Source of the DNA: Dama dama
Lineage: Eukaryota > Chordata > Mammalia > Artiodactyla > Cervidae
DNA length: 64,000 bases
Assembly (NCBI RefSeq): GCF_033118175.1
Contig: NC_083710.1
Location: forward strand, 42,501,501-42,565,500
Direction: 5' to 3'
The translations under genes and the position numbers were made by a program. How positions within the stretch are numbered: position 1 is the stretch's first letter; every line of letters begins with the position of its first letter. The notes beneath the pieces were generated by a model. That model saw nothing but the letters and a program-made list of their open reading frames with translations. It was not told the DNA's origin and searched no databases. This document shows, piece by piece, positions 45,326-55,156 of this stretch.

Positions 45326-46271
45326 TCACTCATTACTAGAGAAACAAAAATCAAACTACAATGAAGTATCACCTCACAGCAGTCAGAAAGGTCATCATCA
45401 AAATGTCTACAAACAATAAATGCTGGAGAGGGTATTGAGAAAAGGGAACCCTCTTGCACTGCTGGTGGGAATGTAAACTGATATAGCCACTACGTAAGAC
45501 AGTATGGTGATTCCTTAAAAAACTAGGGATAAAACCACCATATTACCCAGCAATCCCACTCCTAAGCATATACCCTGAGGAAACCACATGTACCCCAAAG
45601 TTGGAAACCACATGTATCCCAATGTTGGAAAAGACACATGTACCCCAATGTTCATTGCAGCACTATTTACAATAACTGGAACATGGAAGCACCCTAGATA
45701 TACATCAACAAATGAGTAGATAAAGTTGTGGTACATATATACAAAGGAACATTACTCAGCTATTAAAAAGAATGCATTTGAGTCAGTTCTAATGAGGTGG
45801 ATGAACCTAGATCCTATTATATAGAGTAAAGTAAGTCAGAAAGAGAAAAATAAGCATCATATATTATTGCACATATATGGAATATAGAAAGATGGTACTG
45901 ATAAAATTATTTGCAGAGAAGGAATGGAGACATAGACATAGATAACAGACTTATTGACATGTGGTTAGGCAGAAAGGAGAGGGTGAGATTTAGAGAGAGA
46001 GTAGCAAGGAAACTTAAATTTTCATATGTAAAATAGATAGCCAATGGGAATTTGCTGTATGACTCAAGGAATCTAAACAGGGGTTCTGTAATAACCTAGA
46101 GGGGTGGGAAAGGGAGGGAGATGGGAAGGAGTTTCAAGAGAGAGGGAACATATGTATACCTAGGGCTGATTCATGTTGATATATGATGAAAATCAACACA
46201 ATTCTGCAAAGCACTTATCCTTTAATTAAAAAATAAATAAAATTTTTAAAAATTATTAAATAAAAATTATT
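45326..46271 (+). pseudogene. L1 ORF2 C-terminal remnant and 3' UTR
   Basis: L1 resumes at 'cattactagagaaacaaaaatc' after the BovB. The Cys-rich region and the 'attactcagctattaaaaag' phrase are present but frameshifted. A ~29-bp block ('aaaccacatgta(c/t)cccaa...gttgga') is locally duplicated near 45580-45640. The 3' UTR ends in a long A-rich tail before the 14-bp TSD. Confidence 0.88.
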
Positions 46272-46299
46272 TAAAAAATCAAATCCAGTTATATAGATA

Positions 46300-46690
46300 T
46301 AGTGGGCAGAATTTTGTATTCTCATGAAGTTCATTTTTGAAGACCTAACCCCTTGTGTGGCTCAATTTAGAAATGGGGCTTTAAAGAAGCTAATTAAGTT
46401 TAAATGCCATCTTAAGAGGACAGCCCTCATCTGATAGGCTTAGTGTTTTAGGAGAAGAGACACCTTAGAGTTATTTCCTTTATCCAAGTGCACACCAAAA
46501 AAAGGTCATATGAGAACACAGAGAAGCCAGTTGTCTCCAAGGCAGGAAAAGAGCCATTACCAGAAATTGACTAGGCCAAAACCTTGATATTGGACTGAGA
46601 AATCTGAAAAAAAAAAAAAAAAAAAAAACTGTTGCTTAAGTCACATACTTGATGGCATTTTGCTATAGTAGCCCAAAGACATTAATATCA
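46300..46690 (+). mobile_element. Solo mammalian LTR (ERVL/MaLR-type)
   Basis: Phrases in order: 'tttgaagacctaaccccttg', 'ggggctttaaagaagctaatt', 'gcaggaaaagagccattacc', 'ttgatattggactgagaaat' and 'ttttgctatagtagcccaaag'. Same general family as 34500-34835. A 22-base A-run (46607-46628) has expanded near the polyadenylation region. Confidence 0.6.
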
Positions 46691-46918
46691 TAGGTAAAAG
46701 ACAAGTCACTGGGGCTGGTACATGGCAAGAACTCAGTAAATGGAATCAATACCTAGGATAACATAATTCAATTTTCTCTGTAGAAAGAAAATCCTAAAAT
46801 GAAGATGGAGAATTATTCAGAAAAGGAAAAAGCAAGAGGTGACAAGCAAACTTAGTGACTGCCGATGTTGCCCAGATGAGAATTAAAGCTATGGATAGAA
46901 GGGTGAGGGTCAGGGGTG

Positions 46919-46951
46919 AGAGCGAGAGCGAGAGCGAGGGGCGGGGGGCGG
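46919..46951. repeat. (GAGAGC)n and G-rich tract
   Basis: Three GAGAGC/GAGCGA units followed by GGGGCGGGGGGCGG. The G-runs could in principle fold into a quadruplex. Confidence 0.75.
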
Positions 46952-47038
46952 ATTTGAGAACTATTAAGAAGCAGAGGCTTTCAAATCTGATGACCAGTTA
47001 CATGTAAGAAATGAGAAGGTAAAGTAAAAGATAGTTTC

Positions 47039-47054
47039 TGTGTGTGTGTGTGTG
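47039..47054. repeat. (TG)n at SINE tail
   Basis: Eight TG units that form the tail (read in reverse) of the adjoining minus-strand Bov-tA. Confidence 0.85.
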
Positions 47055-47258
47055 CTTAGTCAATCAGTTGTATCTGACTCTTTGCAACCTCATGGACTGT
47101 AACCCACCATGCTTCTCTGTCCATGGAATTTCCCAGGCAAAAATATTGGAGTGGGTAGCCATTCCCTTCTCCAGGGAATCTTCCTGACCCAGGGATCAAA
47201 CCCAGGTCTCCTGCATTGCAAGTAGATTCTTTATGACCTGAGACGCGAGGGAAACCCA
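47055..47258 (-). mobile_element. Bov-tA SINE
   Basis: Reversed Bov-tA: 'gttgtatctgactctttgc', 'caggcaaaaatattggagtg', 'gggatcaaacccaggtctcc', ending near the tRNA-like head 'gacgcgagggaaaccc'. Confidence 0.86.
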
Positions 47259-48316
47259 GGTGTGTACAAGTGCTATTAATTTAGGGAATATTGAAGGAAG
47301 CATTTATGGAAGAAAAGTTTGAGCTTTGGGATAAATTATTGATCTTAGAACTAAATGACATTTTCTGCAGTATCCAGAAAAAAAATGGTTAGAGGTCCCA
47401 TCTCATATAAAAAATTATAAAAGTAAGAAGCTTTCCCCAAATTTGTTGTGGCTTCCAGTGGGGTTAACTTTTGTATTTATGTTTTTCTCCAAACTTTACC
47501 TTCAAATATATGCATGTATGTTTGTGTGGGTTTTAAAAACATTTAATATGAAGAATGCCCTCTTAAATTTTAAGTGCACAATATATCATTAACTATAGGC
47601 AAAAGCCATGCAAAAGCTGTGTAAGTATACTGACATGATCTTTTTTGGAAAATCATGCAGCATTGTTTTCATCATATTCTATTCTCTAAACAAGTTACCA
47701 AGGCCATTTCATTGTCAAAGGAAATGAAATTAGACTCCTTCTTGAGAGGTGTGATAGGCCACACACCTTCCCATCCTCCAAAAGTGTTCATTTCCTAATC
47801 TCAGAAACATATATATAGTTTACCTTATATGACAAAAGAGACTTTGTAGATATGATTAAGCATCTGGAAAATGAAAGATTATCCTCGATTATCCAGGTGT
47901 GATCAGCATAATCAGAAAAGTCCTTATAAGACCAAGCAGAAGGGTAAGAATCAGAAAAGCAGTTATGATGACCAAGAAAAAAAAAAAAAAGCAGAGATCA
48001 AAATGAGGCAGAACCACAAGTGAAGCCAAGGTAGCCTCTGACAACCAAAAAGGCAATTTAGAAAACTGAAGTCCTTCTTTGAAGGTCAATCTACTTTGGA
48101 TTCATGACCTGTAGAACTATAAGATCATCCACAAGAAAATGCAATGCAAAAAGGCAAAGTGGTTGTTTGAGAAGACCCTACACAGAGCTGTGAAAAGAAA
48201 AGAAGTGAAAAGCAACAGAGGAAAGGAAAGATTGCCCATTTGAATACAGAGTTCCAAAGAATAGCAAGAAAACCTTCATCAGCAGTCAATGCAAAGAAAT
48301 AGAGGAAGACAATAGA

Positions 48317-48787
48317 GTGGGAAAGACTAGAGATCTCTTCAAGAAAATTAGAGATACCAAGGGAACATTTCATGCCAAGATGAGCACAGTAAAGGACAGA
48401 AATGGTATGGACCTAACAGAAGCAGATGATATTAAGGAGAGATGGCAAGAATATACAGAAGAACTATACAAAAAAGATCTTCATGACCCAGATAACCACG
48501 ATGGTTTGATCACTCACCTAGAGCCAGACATTCTGGAATGTGAAGTCAAGTGGGCCTTAGAAAGCATCACTTCAAACAAAGCTAGTGGAGGTGATGGAAT
48601 TCTAGTTGAGCTATTTCAAATCCTGAAAGATGATGCTGTGAAAGTGCTGCACTCAATATGCCAGCAAATTTGGAAAACTCAGCAGTGGCCAAAGACTGGA
48701 AAAGGTCAGTTTCCATTTCAATCCCAAAGAAAGGCAATGCCAAAAAATCTCAAACTGCCACACAATTGCACTCATCTCACAGGCTAG
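48317..48787 (+). pseudogene. BovB linker/RT N-terminal fragment
   Basis: A 156-residue frame: MGKTRDLFKKIRDTKGTFH at residues 1-19, WQEYTEELYKKDLHDPDNHDG around 43-63, and SGGDGILVELFQILKDDAVKV around 92-112. Frameshifted at ~48691 (after residue ~125), so the last ~30 residues are not BovB protein. Confidence 0.82.
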
Positions 48788-48985
48788 CAAGGTAATGCTG
48801 AAAATTCTCCAAGCCAGGCTTCAACAGTACATGAACCATGAACTTCCAGATGTTTAAGCTGGATTTAGAAAAGGCAGAGGAGCCAGAAATAAATTGCTGA
48901 CATCTGTTGGATCACCAAAAAAGCAAGAGAGTTCCAGAAAAACATCTACTTCTGTTTTATTGACTATGCCAAAGCCCTTGACTGT

Positions 48986-49195
48986 GTGGATCAAAACAAA
49001 CTGTGGAAAATTCTTAAAGAGATAGGAATACCAGACCACCTGCCCTGCATCTTGAGAAATCTGTATGCAGGTCAGGAAGCAACAGTTAGAACTGGACGTG
49101 GAACAGCAGACTGGTTCCAAGTCAAGAAAGAAGTACATCAAGGCTGTATATTGTCACCCTGCTTATATAACTTATATGCAGAGCACATCATGTGA
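48986..49195 (+). pseudogene. BovB RT motif B region fragment
   Basis: A 69-residue frame covering LWKILKEIGIPDHLPCILRNLYAG-type sequence, then TADWFQVKKEVHQGCILSPCLYNLY. It includes the motif B QGC, with KEVHQGC where the family has KGVRQGC. The upstream motif A codons are at 48957-48980. Confidence 0.78.
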
Positions 49196-49282
49196 AATTC
49201 TGGACTGGATAAAGCACAAGCTGGAATCAAGATTGCTGGGAGAAATGTCAATAACCTCAGATAAGCAGATGACACCACCCTT

Positions 49283-49827
49283 ATGGTAGAAAGCGAAGGA
49301 AAACTAAAGAGCCTCTTGATAAAAGTGAAAGAGGAGAGTGAAAAAGCTGGCTTAAAGCTCAACACTCAGAAAACTAAGATCTTGGCATCCGGTCCCATGG
49401 CAAATAGACGGGGAAACAATGGAAATTGTGACAGACTTTATTTGTGGGGGGGGAGCTCCAAAATCACTGCAGGTGGTGACTGCAGCCATGAAATTAAAAG
49501 GCACTTGCTCCTCAGAAGAAAAGTTATGACCAGCCTAGACAGCATGTTAAAAAGCAGAGACATTACTTTGCAACAAAGGTCCATCTTGTAAAAGCTATGG
49601 TTTTTCCAGTAGTCATGTATGGATGTAAGAGTTGGACTATAAAGAAAGCTGAGCACCTAAGAATTGATGCTTTTGAACTGTGGTGTTGGAGAAAACTCTT
49701 GGGTGTCCCTTGTACAGCAAGGAGATCCAATCAGTCCATCCTAAAGGAAATCAATTCTGATTATTTATTGGAAGTACTGATGCTGAAGTTGAAACTCCAA
49801 TACTTTGGCCACCTGATGAAGAACTGA
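49283..49827 (+). pseudogene. BovB post-RT C-terminal fragments
   Basis: Two consecutive frames (49283-49591 and 49597-49827) encode the region after motif C: SLLIKVKEESEKAGLKLN, then VVMYGCKSWTIKKAEHLRIDAFELW and ARRSNQSILKE. A run of nine G at about 49446-49454 marks a frameshift between the pieces. Confidence 0.78.
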
Positions 49828-50125
49828 CTCACCTGTAAAAACCCTGATACTGGGAAATATTGAAGGCAGGAGGAGAAAGGCACAACAGAGGATGAGATGG
49901 TTGGATGGCATTACTGATTCAATGGACATGAGTTTGATTAAGCTCCGGGAGTTGTTGAGGGACAGGGAAGCCTCATATACTGCAGTATGGGATCATAAAG
50001 AATCGACCATGGCTGAGCAACTGAACTGACTGACTGAGGTCTATAAGACAATAAATTTGTGTGGTTTTAAGCCATTAACTTTGTGGTAATTTTGTCATGT
50101 GGCAATAATCAGAAACTAATAAAAG

Positions 50126-50566
50126 AGTACCAAAGAATTTGTGAGCATGTTAAAATTATCATAGCATCTTTGATTTGCTGAGAGACTCTAATGAGTTCAT
50201 TAAATCCCTGTATATATACCTTCCATGAGCTAGCATTGGGTTAGATACTAAGGATATTATGATGAACTAAACATGATTTTGTTCCCCTAGTTTGCTCACA
50301 GGTAGCATTCATGGAAAGACTTTGTAGAACTCTAAATGGCAGTGTAAATGTAACATAGTATGAGTCACTTGTGAAGTTTAGTATGCAAACCAACCATTCT
50401 TGAATTTACTAAATCATATATCAGAATCAATATTTGAGCAGATGGGAACTATGCATACTTCCTGAGTATATTAGAAACAAATACAGACAATAATTTAAAA
50501 ATTAAATGTCAGTTGTATTTGTAATAGATATTTACCATGTCTCAAAGTAAGAAAACCTGTTAGAAC
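50126..50566. other. Unassigned intergenic sequence
   Basis: No gene or named repeat is recognised. Confidence 0.4.
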
Positions 50567-50679
50567 TGAAAGGTTGTTGCTGAACGATAAGATGCGGGAT
50601 TCTTGGCCTCCAGAGGAGATGAATTCAATCCGGGGCCAGAGGCAAGGCTGGATCGCTCAGAGCTTTTGTGTAATAAAGT

Positions 50680-50685
50680 TTTATT
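50680..50685 (-). terminator. LTR polyadenylation signal AATAAA
   Basis: TTTATT on the plus strand, i.e. AATAAA on the LTR sense strand, ~90 bp downstream of the TATA-like motif. Confidence 0.7.
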
Positions 50686-50770
50686 GAAGTATAAAGGAGA
50701 TAGAGAAAGCTTCTGACATAGGCATCAGAAGGGGGCAAAAGAGTACCCCCTTTGCTAGTGTTAGCAATGG

Positions 50771-50780
50771 AGTTATATAC
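50771..50780 (-). promoter_or_regulatory. LTR TATA-like motif
   Basis: GTATATAACT on the LTR sense strand, correctly placed upstream of AATAAA and downstream of the U3 repeat. Confidence 0.6.
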
Positions 50781-50810
50781 TGTTCAATGAATCCAAAGAA
50801 CGTCTGGAGG

Positions 50811-51012
50811 TTGTAAAGACCTCACCAGATGTACTCCCATAATTTACATTTTAAGATAACAGAGTTGGCTAGAAGGTTTAATCTAAAGATTGTCCTCAGG
50901 GAGGATACATCCTTGTAAAGACCAGACCTACTCCTGTAATTTATGTTTTAAGATAACAGAATTAGCTAGAGGGTTTAATCCAAAGACTGTCCTCAGGCAG
51001 GATACATTATTG
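50811..51012 (-). repeat. 102-bp direct repeat in LTR U3
   Basis: Two units start TTGTAAAGAC at 50811 and 50913. Shared blocks: TTTTAAGATAACAGA, TTAATC(T/C)AAAGA, TGTCCTCAGG and GGATACAT. Duplicated U3 segments of this kind act as enhancers in gammaretroviral LTRs; activity here is inferred only. Confidence 0.9.
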
Positions 51013-51498
51013 TTATATAGTCACTCACAATCTGTTAATGAAAAGAAAGGAATGTCATAAAACTTAGAATGGTACCAGATAATTCATCCCTGGCCATAAA
51101 ACGATTGACTTGAATCTTGTAGAAGGGCAGATTACCAACAAATAGTTTCATTTACACAGATTAGGGGAACAATACCTGAGTAAGTAGGTTGGGCCATTTG
51201 GCTGAACCAACTTGAAGATAAGAGTCTGGGGTACATTAACATAGCTTAAGACAACATTTCCATAAGAAAAAGAAATGTATCGGTTAACTCAAGGTTTGAG
51301 AGTAGTTAGCTTCAGGTGAAACCAGGTGTCATGGCAACACAGCATTTTAAGAGAAACCTCCTTTTAAATTTGTATAGAGAAGAAAAAATATTGCTGGTTT
51401 GTTTCCTCCTGCTGCTTAAGAGAGATAAAAATGTCTGGCACTTGCAGCCTCTTTCCTCCATTTGGAGACCCCTGGCTTTCCTGCCTGTTACCCTCTCA

Positions 51499-52807
51499 GA
51501 ACAAGTACACTGTGGTCAATCTCAGAGCAAAAGCTCTGTTAATAAGCCTCCAATATGCAAGGAACATCCCCTAAAAGTGAAAGGTTGGGTTAGTTCACTA
51601 TCTCACTGAACTTTTAACTCAGGCCACTAACAAGATAGCCAACTGTGACTTAGACACATATTCAGTAGAAACTAGATAGAGTTTGCTAATTTAGTTTGTA
51701 CAGCTCACTAAACTGATTCCATTAAGTGACAACTTTTGGTCACTATAGATAGAAATATGAATACAAACTTGACACCAAGAATAAAAAAAGAACTTTTTGA
51801 ACTACAATACTTGCCAAGAAGAGCAATGAGAAATAAGAGAAATACAAAATTACTTGAACTGAAGTACCTATTTTTGCTGTTATTTAGGTCTAAGAAATGC
51901 AAACAAAAATCTGGAGTATGATAACTACAGCTTTAGAGAACCACAACTACCTTAATTCTTGAAGAAAGTTGACCAGTCAAAGGATAACTAACTGAATGAT
52001 TAAAAGTTAAAAAAAAAAAAAAAAGAAACATCAAGTTATCAAGAAAACTTAAAGGAGTGATATTCAGAACCCTGCCTTTGAGTGTCTGGGGGAGACTCTT
52101 TCCACAGGCACAGCTGCTGGCGGCCGGCCAGCATTTCAGGCAGGCAGCTGGTAAGGGAGGGGTGGGCTCTGCCAGCTGGCACTAAAAAATTAAAATTAAG
52201 GAAAAATAAACAACCTGAGGCTCACATGCATAATAATCAAGCCTTGATTCCTGGTGTCTGCCCTTCTTCTTTGGTTTTCAGGGAAGCCTCGCACTGAGGC
52301 AGCTCCTCCCTCTCCATCCCAGAGTCCCCATGCTACTCTTCTCTGTTTGGGTTTCCTTGTTTGGAGGTTTCTGTGCTCATTCACTCAAGCCACATTTCTT
52401 GAATTATAGGGTGTGCCAAACAATGCACTAAGGGCTGAGGATGAATATATAAGTTATACTGGTTATGATCTGATTTTAAAAGATTTATAAATCACTGCAG
52501 AAAATGGGAGAACCATAGAATTTGCAAAAAAAAAAAAGAAGACAGCTCCGATGAGATGATGAAAGCAATAGTAATATAGGAATAGAAGACTCACTAAGAC
52601 TTTCTTAGCTGAAAAACCCAAATAATCTCTTCAAGAGGAAAGAAACTGAAGAAATGAATAAAGATAGAAAATGGAAGTGGAATTTTAACTTGTGAATGTA
52701 ACATTATGGTATATCCTGACCTGCCTATAACAAAGAGACCAAAAATTATAGAAGCTTTAAAATATCCTTTCTCCCTCTTTTAGTGCTTCAGAAGGATGGC
52801 AGCTTTG
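51499..52807. other. Unassigned intergenic sequence
   Basis: No gene is recognised. A-runs lie at 52009-52024 and 52527-52537. The phrase near 52385-52450 resembles a reversed MIR 3' end. Confidence 0.4.
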
Positions 52808-52818
52808 CCATTCTCAAT

Positions 52819-53047
52819 GTGTGTATGTGTGCTAAGTCACTTCCGTCGTGTCCAACTCTGTGCAACCCTATATACTGTAGCCCACCAAGTTCCTCTGTCC
52901 ATGGGATTCTCAAGGCAAGAATACTGGAGTGGGTTGTTGTGCCCTTCTCCAGGAAATTCTCCCAACCCAGGGAAAGAAACTGCATCTCTTATGTCTTCGG
53001 CATTGGCAGGCAGGTTCTTTACCACTAGCACCACATGGGATGCCCCA
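52819..53047 (-). mobile_element. Bov-tA SINE with 11-bp TSD
   Basis: A GTGTGTATGTGTGC tail, then 'cgtcgtgtccaactctgtgc', 'caaggcaagaatactggagtg' and the head near 'agcaccacatgggatgcccc'. Perfect TSD CCATTCTCAAT at 52808-52818 and 53048-53058. Confidence 0.93.
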
Positions 53048-53058
53048 CCATTCTCAAT

Positions 53059-53814
53059 ACACAACTTCAATTTCTAGATCTGAAGAAGATATTCCAATGC
53101 CTGTTATCAGGTCTATATCTCAAGGAAAGGGAAGAAAGGGCAAAATCCTTTTTTAAGAGGACAACGTAGAGGTGGTTCACATAACCTTCATTCACAGCAA
53201 ACTCCAAGTGAGGCTGAGAAGTGTAGTAATTGCTGGGTAACCTTGTGCTCACCTAAAACTCAGGAGTTCTTTTATAAATGGAAAGAGAGAATTAACATTG
53301 GTAGAAAACTAGCCCCAGTCAAAATAAATAGCAAATTCATATGAGCATAGTTCTAATTGTTAATACATAATTAGTTTTGTGACTTTGTCCTTAAATTATT
53401 TCATTGAAGATTTACATTCACTGGGCTATTACCAGGACTAGAATATAAATCATTTAATAAACAAATATATAATACTTTAGAGATAAGTTAGGAACAAGAC
53501 ATTGTGGGAAGTACCGATGTGATAAAATATGCTTAGGTGTATGATAATAAAAGTGAAATTTTAAAATAACATCATGAGAAATGGAAAGAGACATGCACAC
53601 GTTATTAAAGCCAATAGTGGAGTAGGTTGGTCATCAGCCTTCTTGACAAATGCAGGATCCTCTCTGTAAAAGAGCCCCAATAGTCATAAAACTTTTCTTC
53701 TCTCAAGTCAAGAAATCGCCACTGAAAATAAGCTTGCTCAACCTGAATTTTATCCCATCTCTCTATCTACCTATCAGATCCTGATCTATGTGAGCTTCAA
53801 GGTAATACATTACC
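53059..53814. other. Unassigned intergenic sequence
   Basis: No gene or named repeat is recognised. Confidence 0.4.
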
Positions 53815-53822
53815 GCTCTGCT

Positions 53823-54099
53823 GCTGCTGCTGCTGAGTCACTTCAGTCATGTCCAACTCTGTGCGACCCCATAGAAGGCAGCCCACCAGTCTCCCCCGTC
53901 CTTGGGATTCTCCAGGCAAGGACACTGGAGTGGGTTGCCATTTTCTTCTCCAATGCTTGAAAGTGAAAAGTAATGTGAAGTCACTCAGTCTTGTCCGACT
54001 CTTAGTGACCCCATGGACTGCAGCCTACCAGGCTCCTCCGTCCATGGGATTTTCCAGGCAAGAGTACTGGAGTGGGTTGCCATTTCCTTCTCCAAAACT
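53823..54099 (-). mobile_element. BOV-A2 SINE (dimer)
   Basis: A (GCT)n tail then two Bov-A units in reverse, joined by the 'cttgaaagtgaaaagtaatg' linker. GCTCTGCT at 53815-53822 and 54100-54107 is the probable TSD. Confidence 0.92.
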
Positions 54100-54107
54100 G
54101 CTCTGCT

Positions 54108-55156
54108 AGTCACTGTATATTCTATGCAGTTGCATTCCATGCATAATGAAGATGCCAGTGAATTCCAAAGGTTATATCAACTCAAACAGGAATACAAATG
54201 CTGTCTCAGGGCAATTGATGGTACATATTTTTAAAAAGTAAGAAAAAGAGATTTTTAGGTCAATTCATATGTCTTTAGGGAAAATTATGCCACTTAAAGC
54301 CATTTTGAAAAGAGAAAAAATTTCATCCTAATCGTTTTAAAGATTCCTTCCTCTTCCATGCGTTTATTTTTCATACGCACATACATATAACAAATGGTGG
54401 TATTGATAATTCAAACAAAATACCCTAGAACTTTTTTAGGTACAGATATTTTCTTTTAAAATATTTCTTTATTTATTACTGATTGCCTATTGTGTGCAAG
54501 GCACTTTGCTAGACACTGGGATACAAACTTGGGTAAGTCATTTATTTTAATTAGGATAATTTTGCTGTAAGGAGAAAGCATCCATCAGAAATAGATCTAA
54601 TTAAGAAAGTGTGTTGTTAAAGGTAATAAGGAGAAGTCCATATAAATTTAAGGACTCAGTGTTGACAAGGCTGGATCTTAACTTGAGGAAGGCTGCCAGA
54701 CTCAAGGAAGCCCTAGGAGCCTAAGCAACGTTTGTGGACTTTCAGTGTCCTGCCTGTAACTGTGACTCGGCTATATAACAGAAGTCTGTACTTGGTTTTG
54801 TTTATTTCTAATTGCTTTTTTTCTTTCTTTTCCATTTGTCAAATCCTTTCTAATATTCTTAGTTCAAATTGCCACAAAGAGGAATCTGGTTTATACAAAA
54901 ATTTTTTTCAGGCCATCTACTATTCTCACATACCTGCCCTTACTTTTGTATTCTCCCATCTGTGATCAACAGAGAAAGACCAAGACTGATGGGACCACAA
55001 AGTAGAGAATCTTTCCTTTGAGACAGAAGGGCATGTGGAAATCAAAAAGGCACAGGTTATGAATTCATGAAATAATTTTGTGAACTGTAATAAATTACAA
55101 ACTGATAAAATATATAGTAAACATAGTTATTATCATTTATATAATATTTTATAAAA
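54108..55156. other. Unassigned sequence with a MIR-like patch
   Basis: 'gattgcctattgtgtgcaag' and 'gcactttgctagacactggg' at 54480-54520 match the reversed 3' end of MIR. The rest is unassigned and no gene is seen. Confidence 0.45.

Larger units (their letters stand above)
36839..46271 (+). mobile_element. Full-length-ended ruminant L1 with nested insertions, 14-bp TSD
   Basis: TAAAAAATCAAATC at 36825-36838 and 46272-46285 is a perfect 14-bp duplication bracketing L1 from its 5' end ('aggaagagaacaaaatggcag') to its A-rich tail. Order inside: a 5' UTR of about 3.1 kb with tandem monomers, ORF1 remnant (39999-40724), ORF2 with an internal deletion, solo LTR (41669-42162), more ORF2, a 5'-inverted BovB (43177-45325), then ORF2 C-terminus and 3' UTR (45326-46271). 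Without the two nested inserts and their TSD copies the L1 is about 6.8 kb. It is inactive: ORF1 and ORF2 both carry stops and frameshifts. Confidence 0.9.
48125..50040 (+). mobile_element. BovB LINE, 1.9 kb, 8-bp TSD
   Basis: A single-piece BovB from the endonuclease-RT linker to the 3' tail (CTGAACTGACTGACTGAGG). TSD: CTATAAGA at 48117-48124 and 50041-50048. The codons for motif C read L-R-stop-A-D-D (49256-49273), so the YADD tyrosine is a stop. The copy shares with 43177-45325 a one-base deletion in 'tggccaaagactggaaaagg'. Confidence 0.92.
47745..50125 (+). mobile_element. Mammalian LTR remnant split by BovB
   Basis: Left part (47745-48124): 'tatgacaaaagagactttgtag', 'gattatcctcgattatccagg', 'acctgtagaactataaga'. 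Right part (50041-50125): 'caataaatttgtgtggtttt', 'ttaactttgtggtaattttg'. Joined, the parts match the 3' end of a known ancient LTR class (ERVL/MaLR-type). The BovB between them is flanked by CTATAAGA on each side. Confidence 0.6.
50567..51498 (-). mobile_element. Solo ERV LTR, 932 bp, 4-bp TSD
   Basis: The ends are TGAAAGG (left) and CTCTCA (right), a canonical TG...CA in either reading. GAAC is duplicated at 50563-50566 and 51499-51502. Four-base TSDs are usual for gammaretrovirus-like (class I) ERVs. On the minus strand a TATA-like motif (about 50771-50780) lies ~90 bp upstream of AATAAA (50680-50685), a typical R-region layout, and the GC-richer U5 ends at 50567. A 102-bp tandem repeat lies upstream of TATA. 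No retroviral genes flank it. Confidence 0.88.

Noticed and set aside
52082..52297. Possible host exon (71-codon frame in a GC-richer patch)
   Set aside because: No domain is recognised, the local GC rise is small, and no convincing splice signals could be tied to neighbouring exons.
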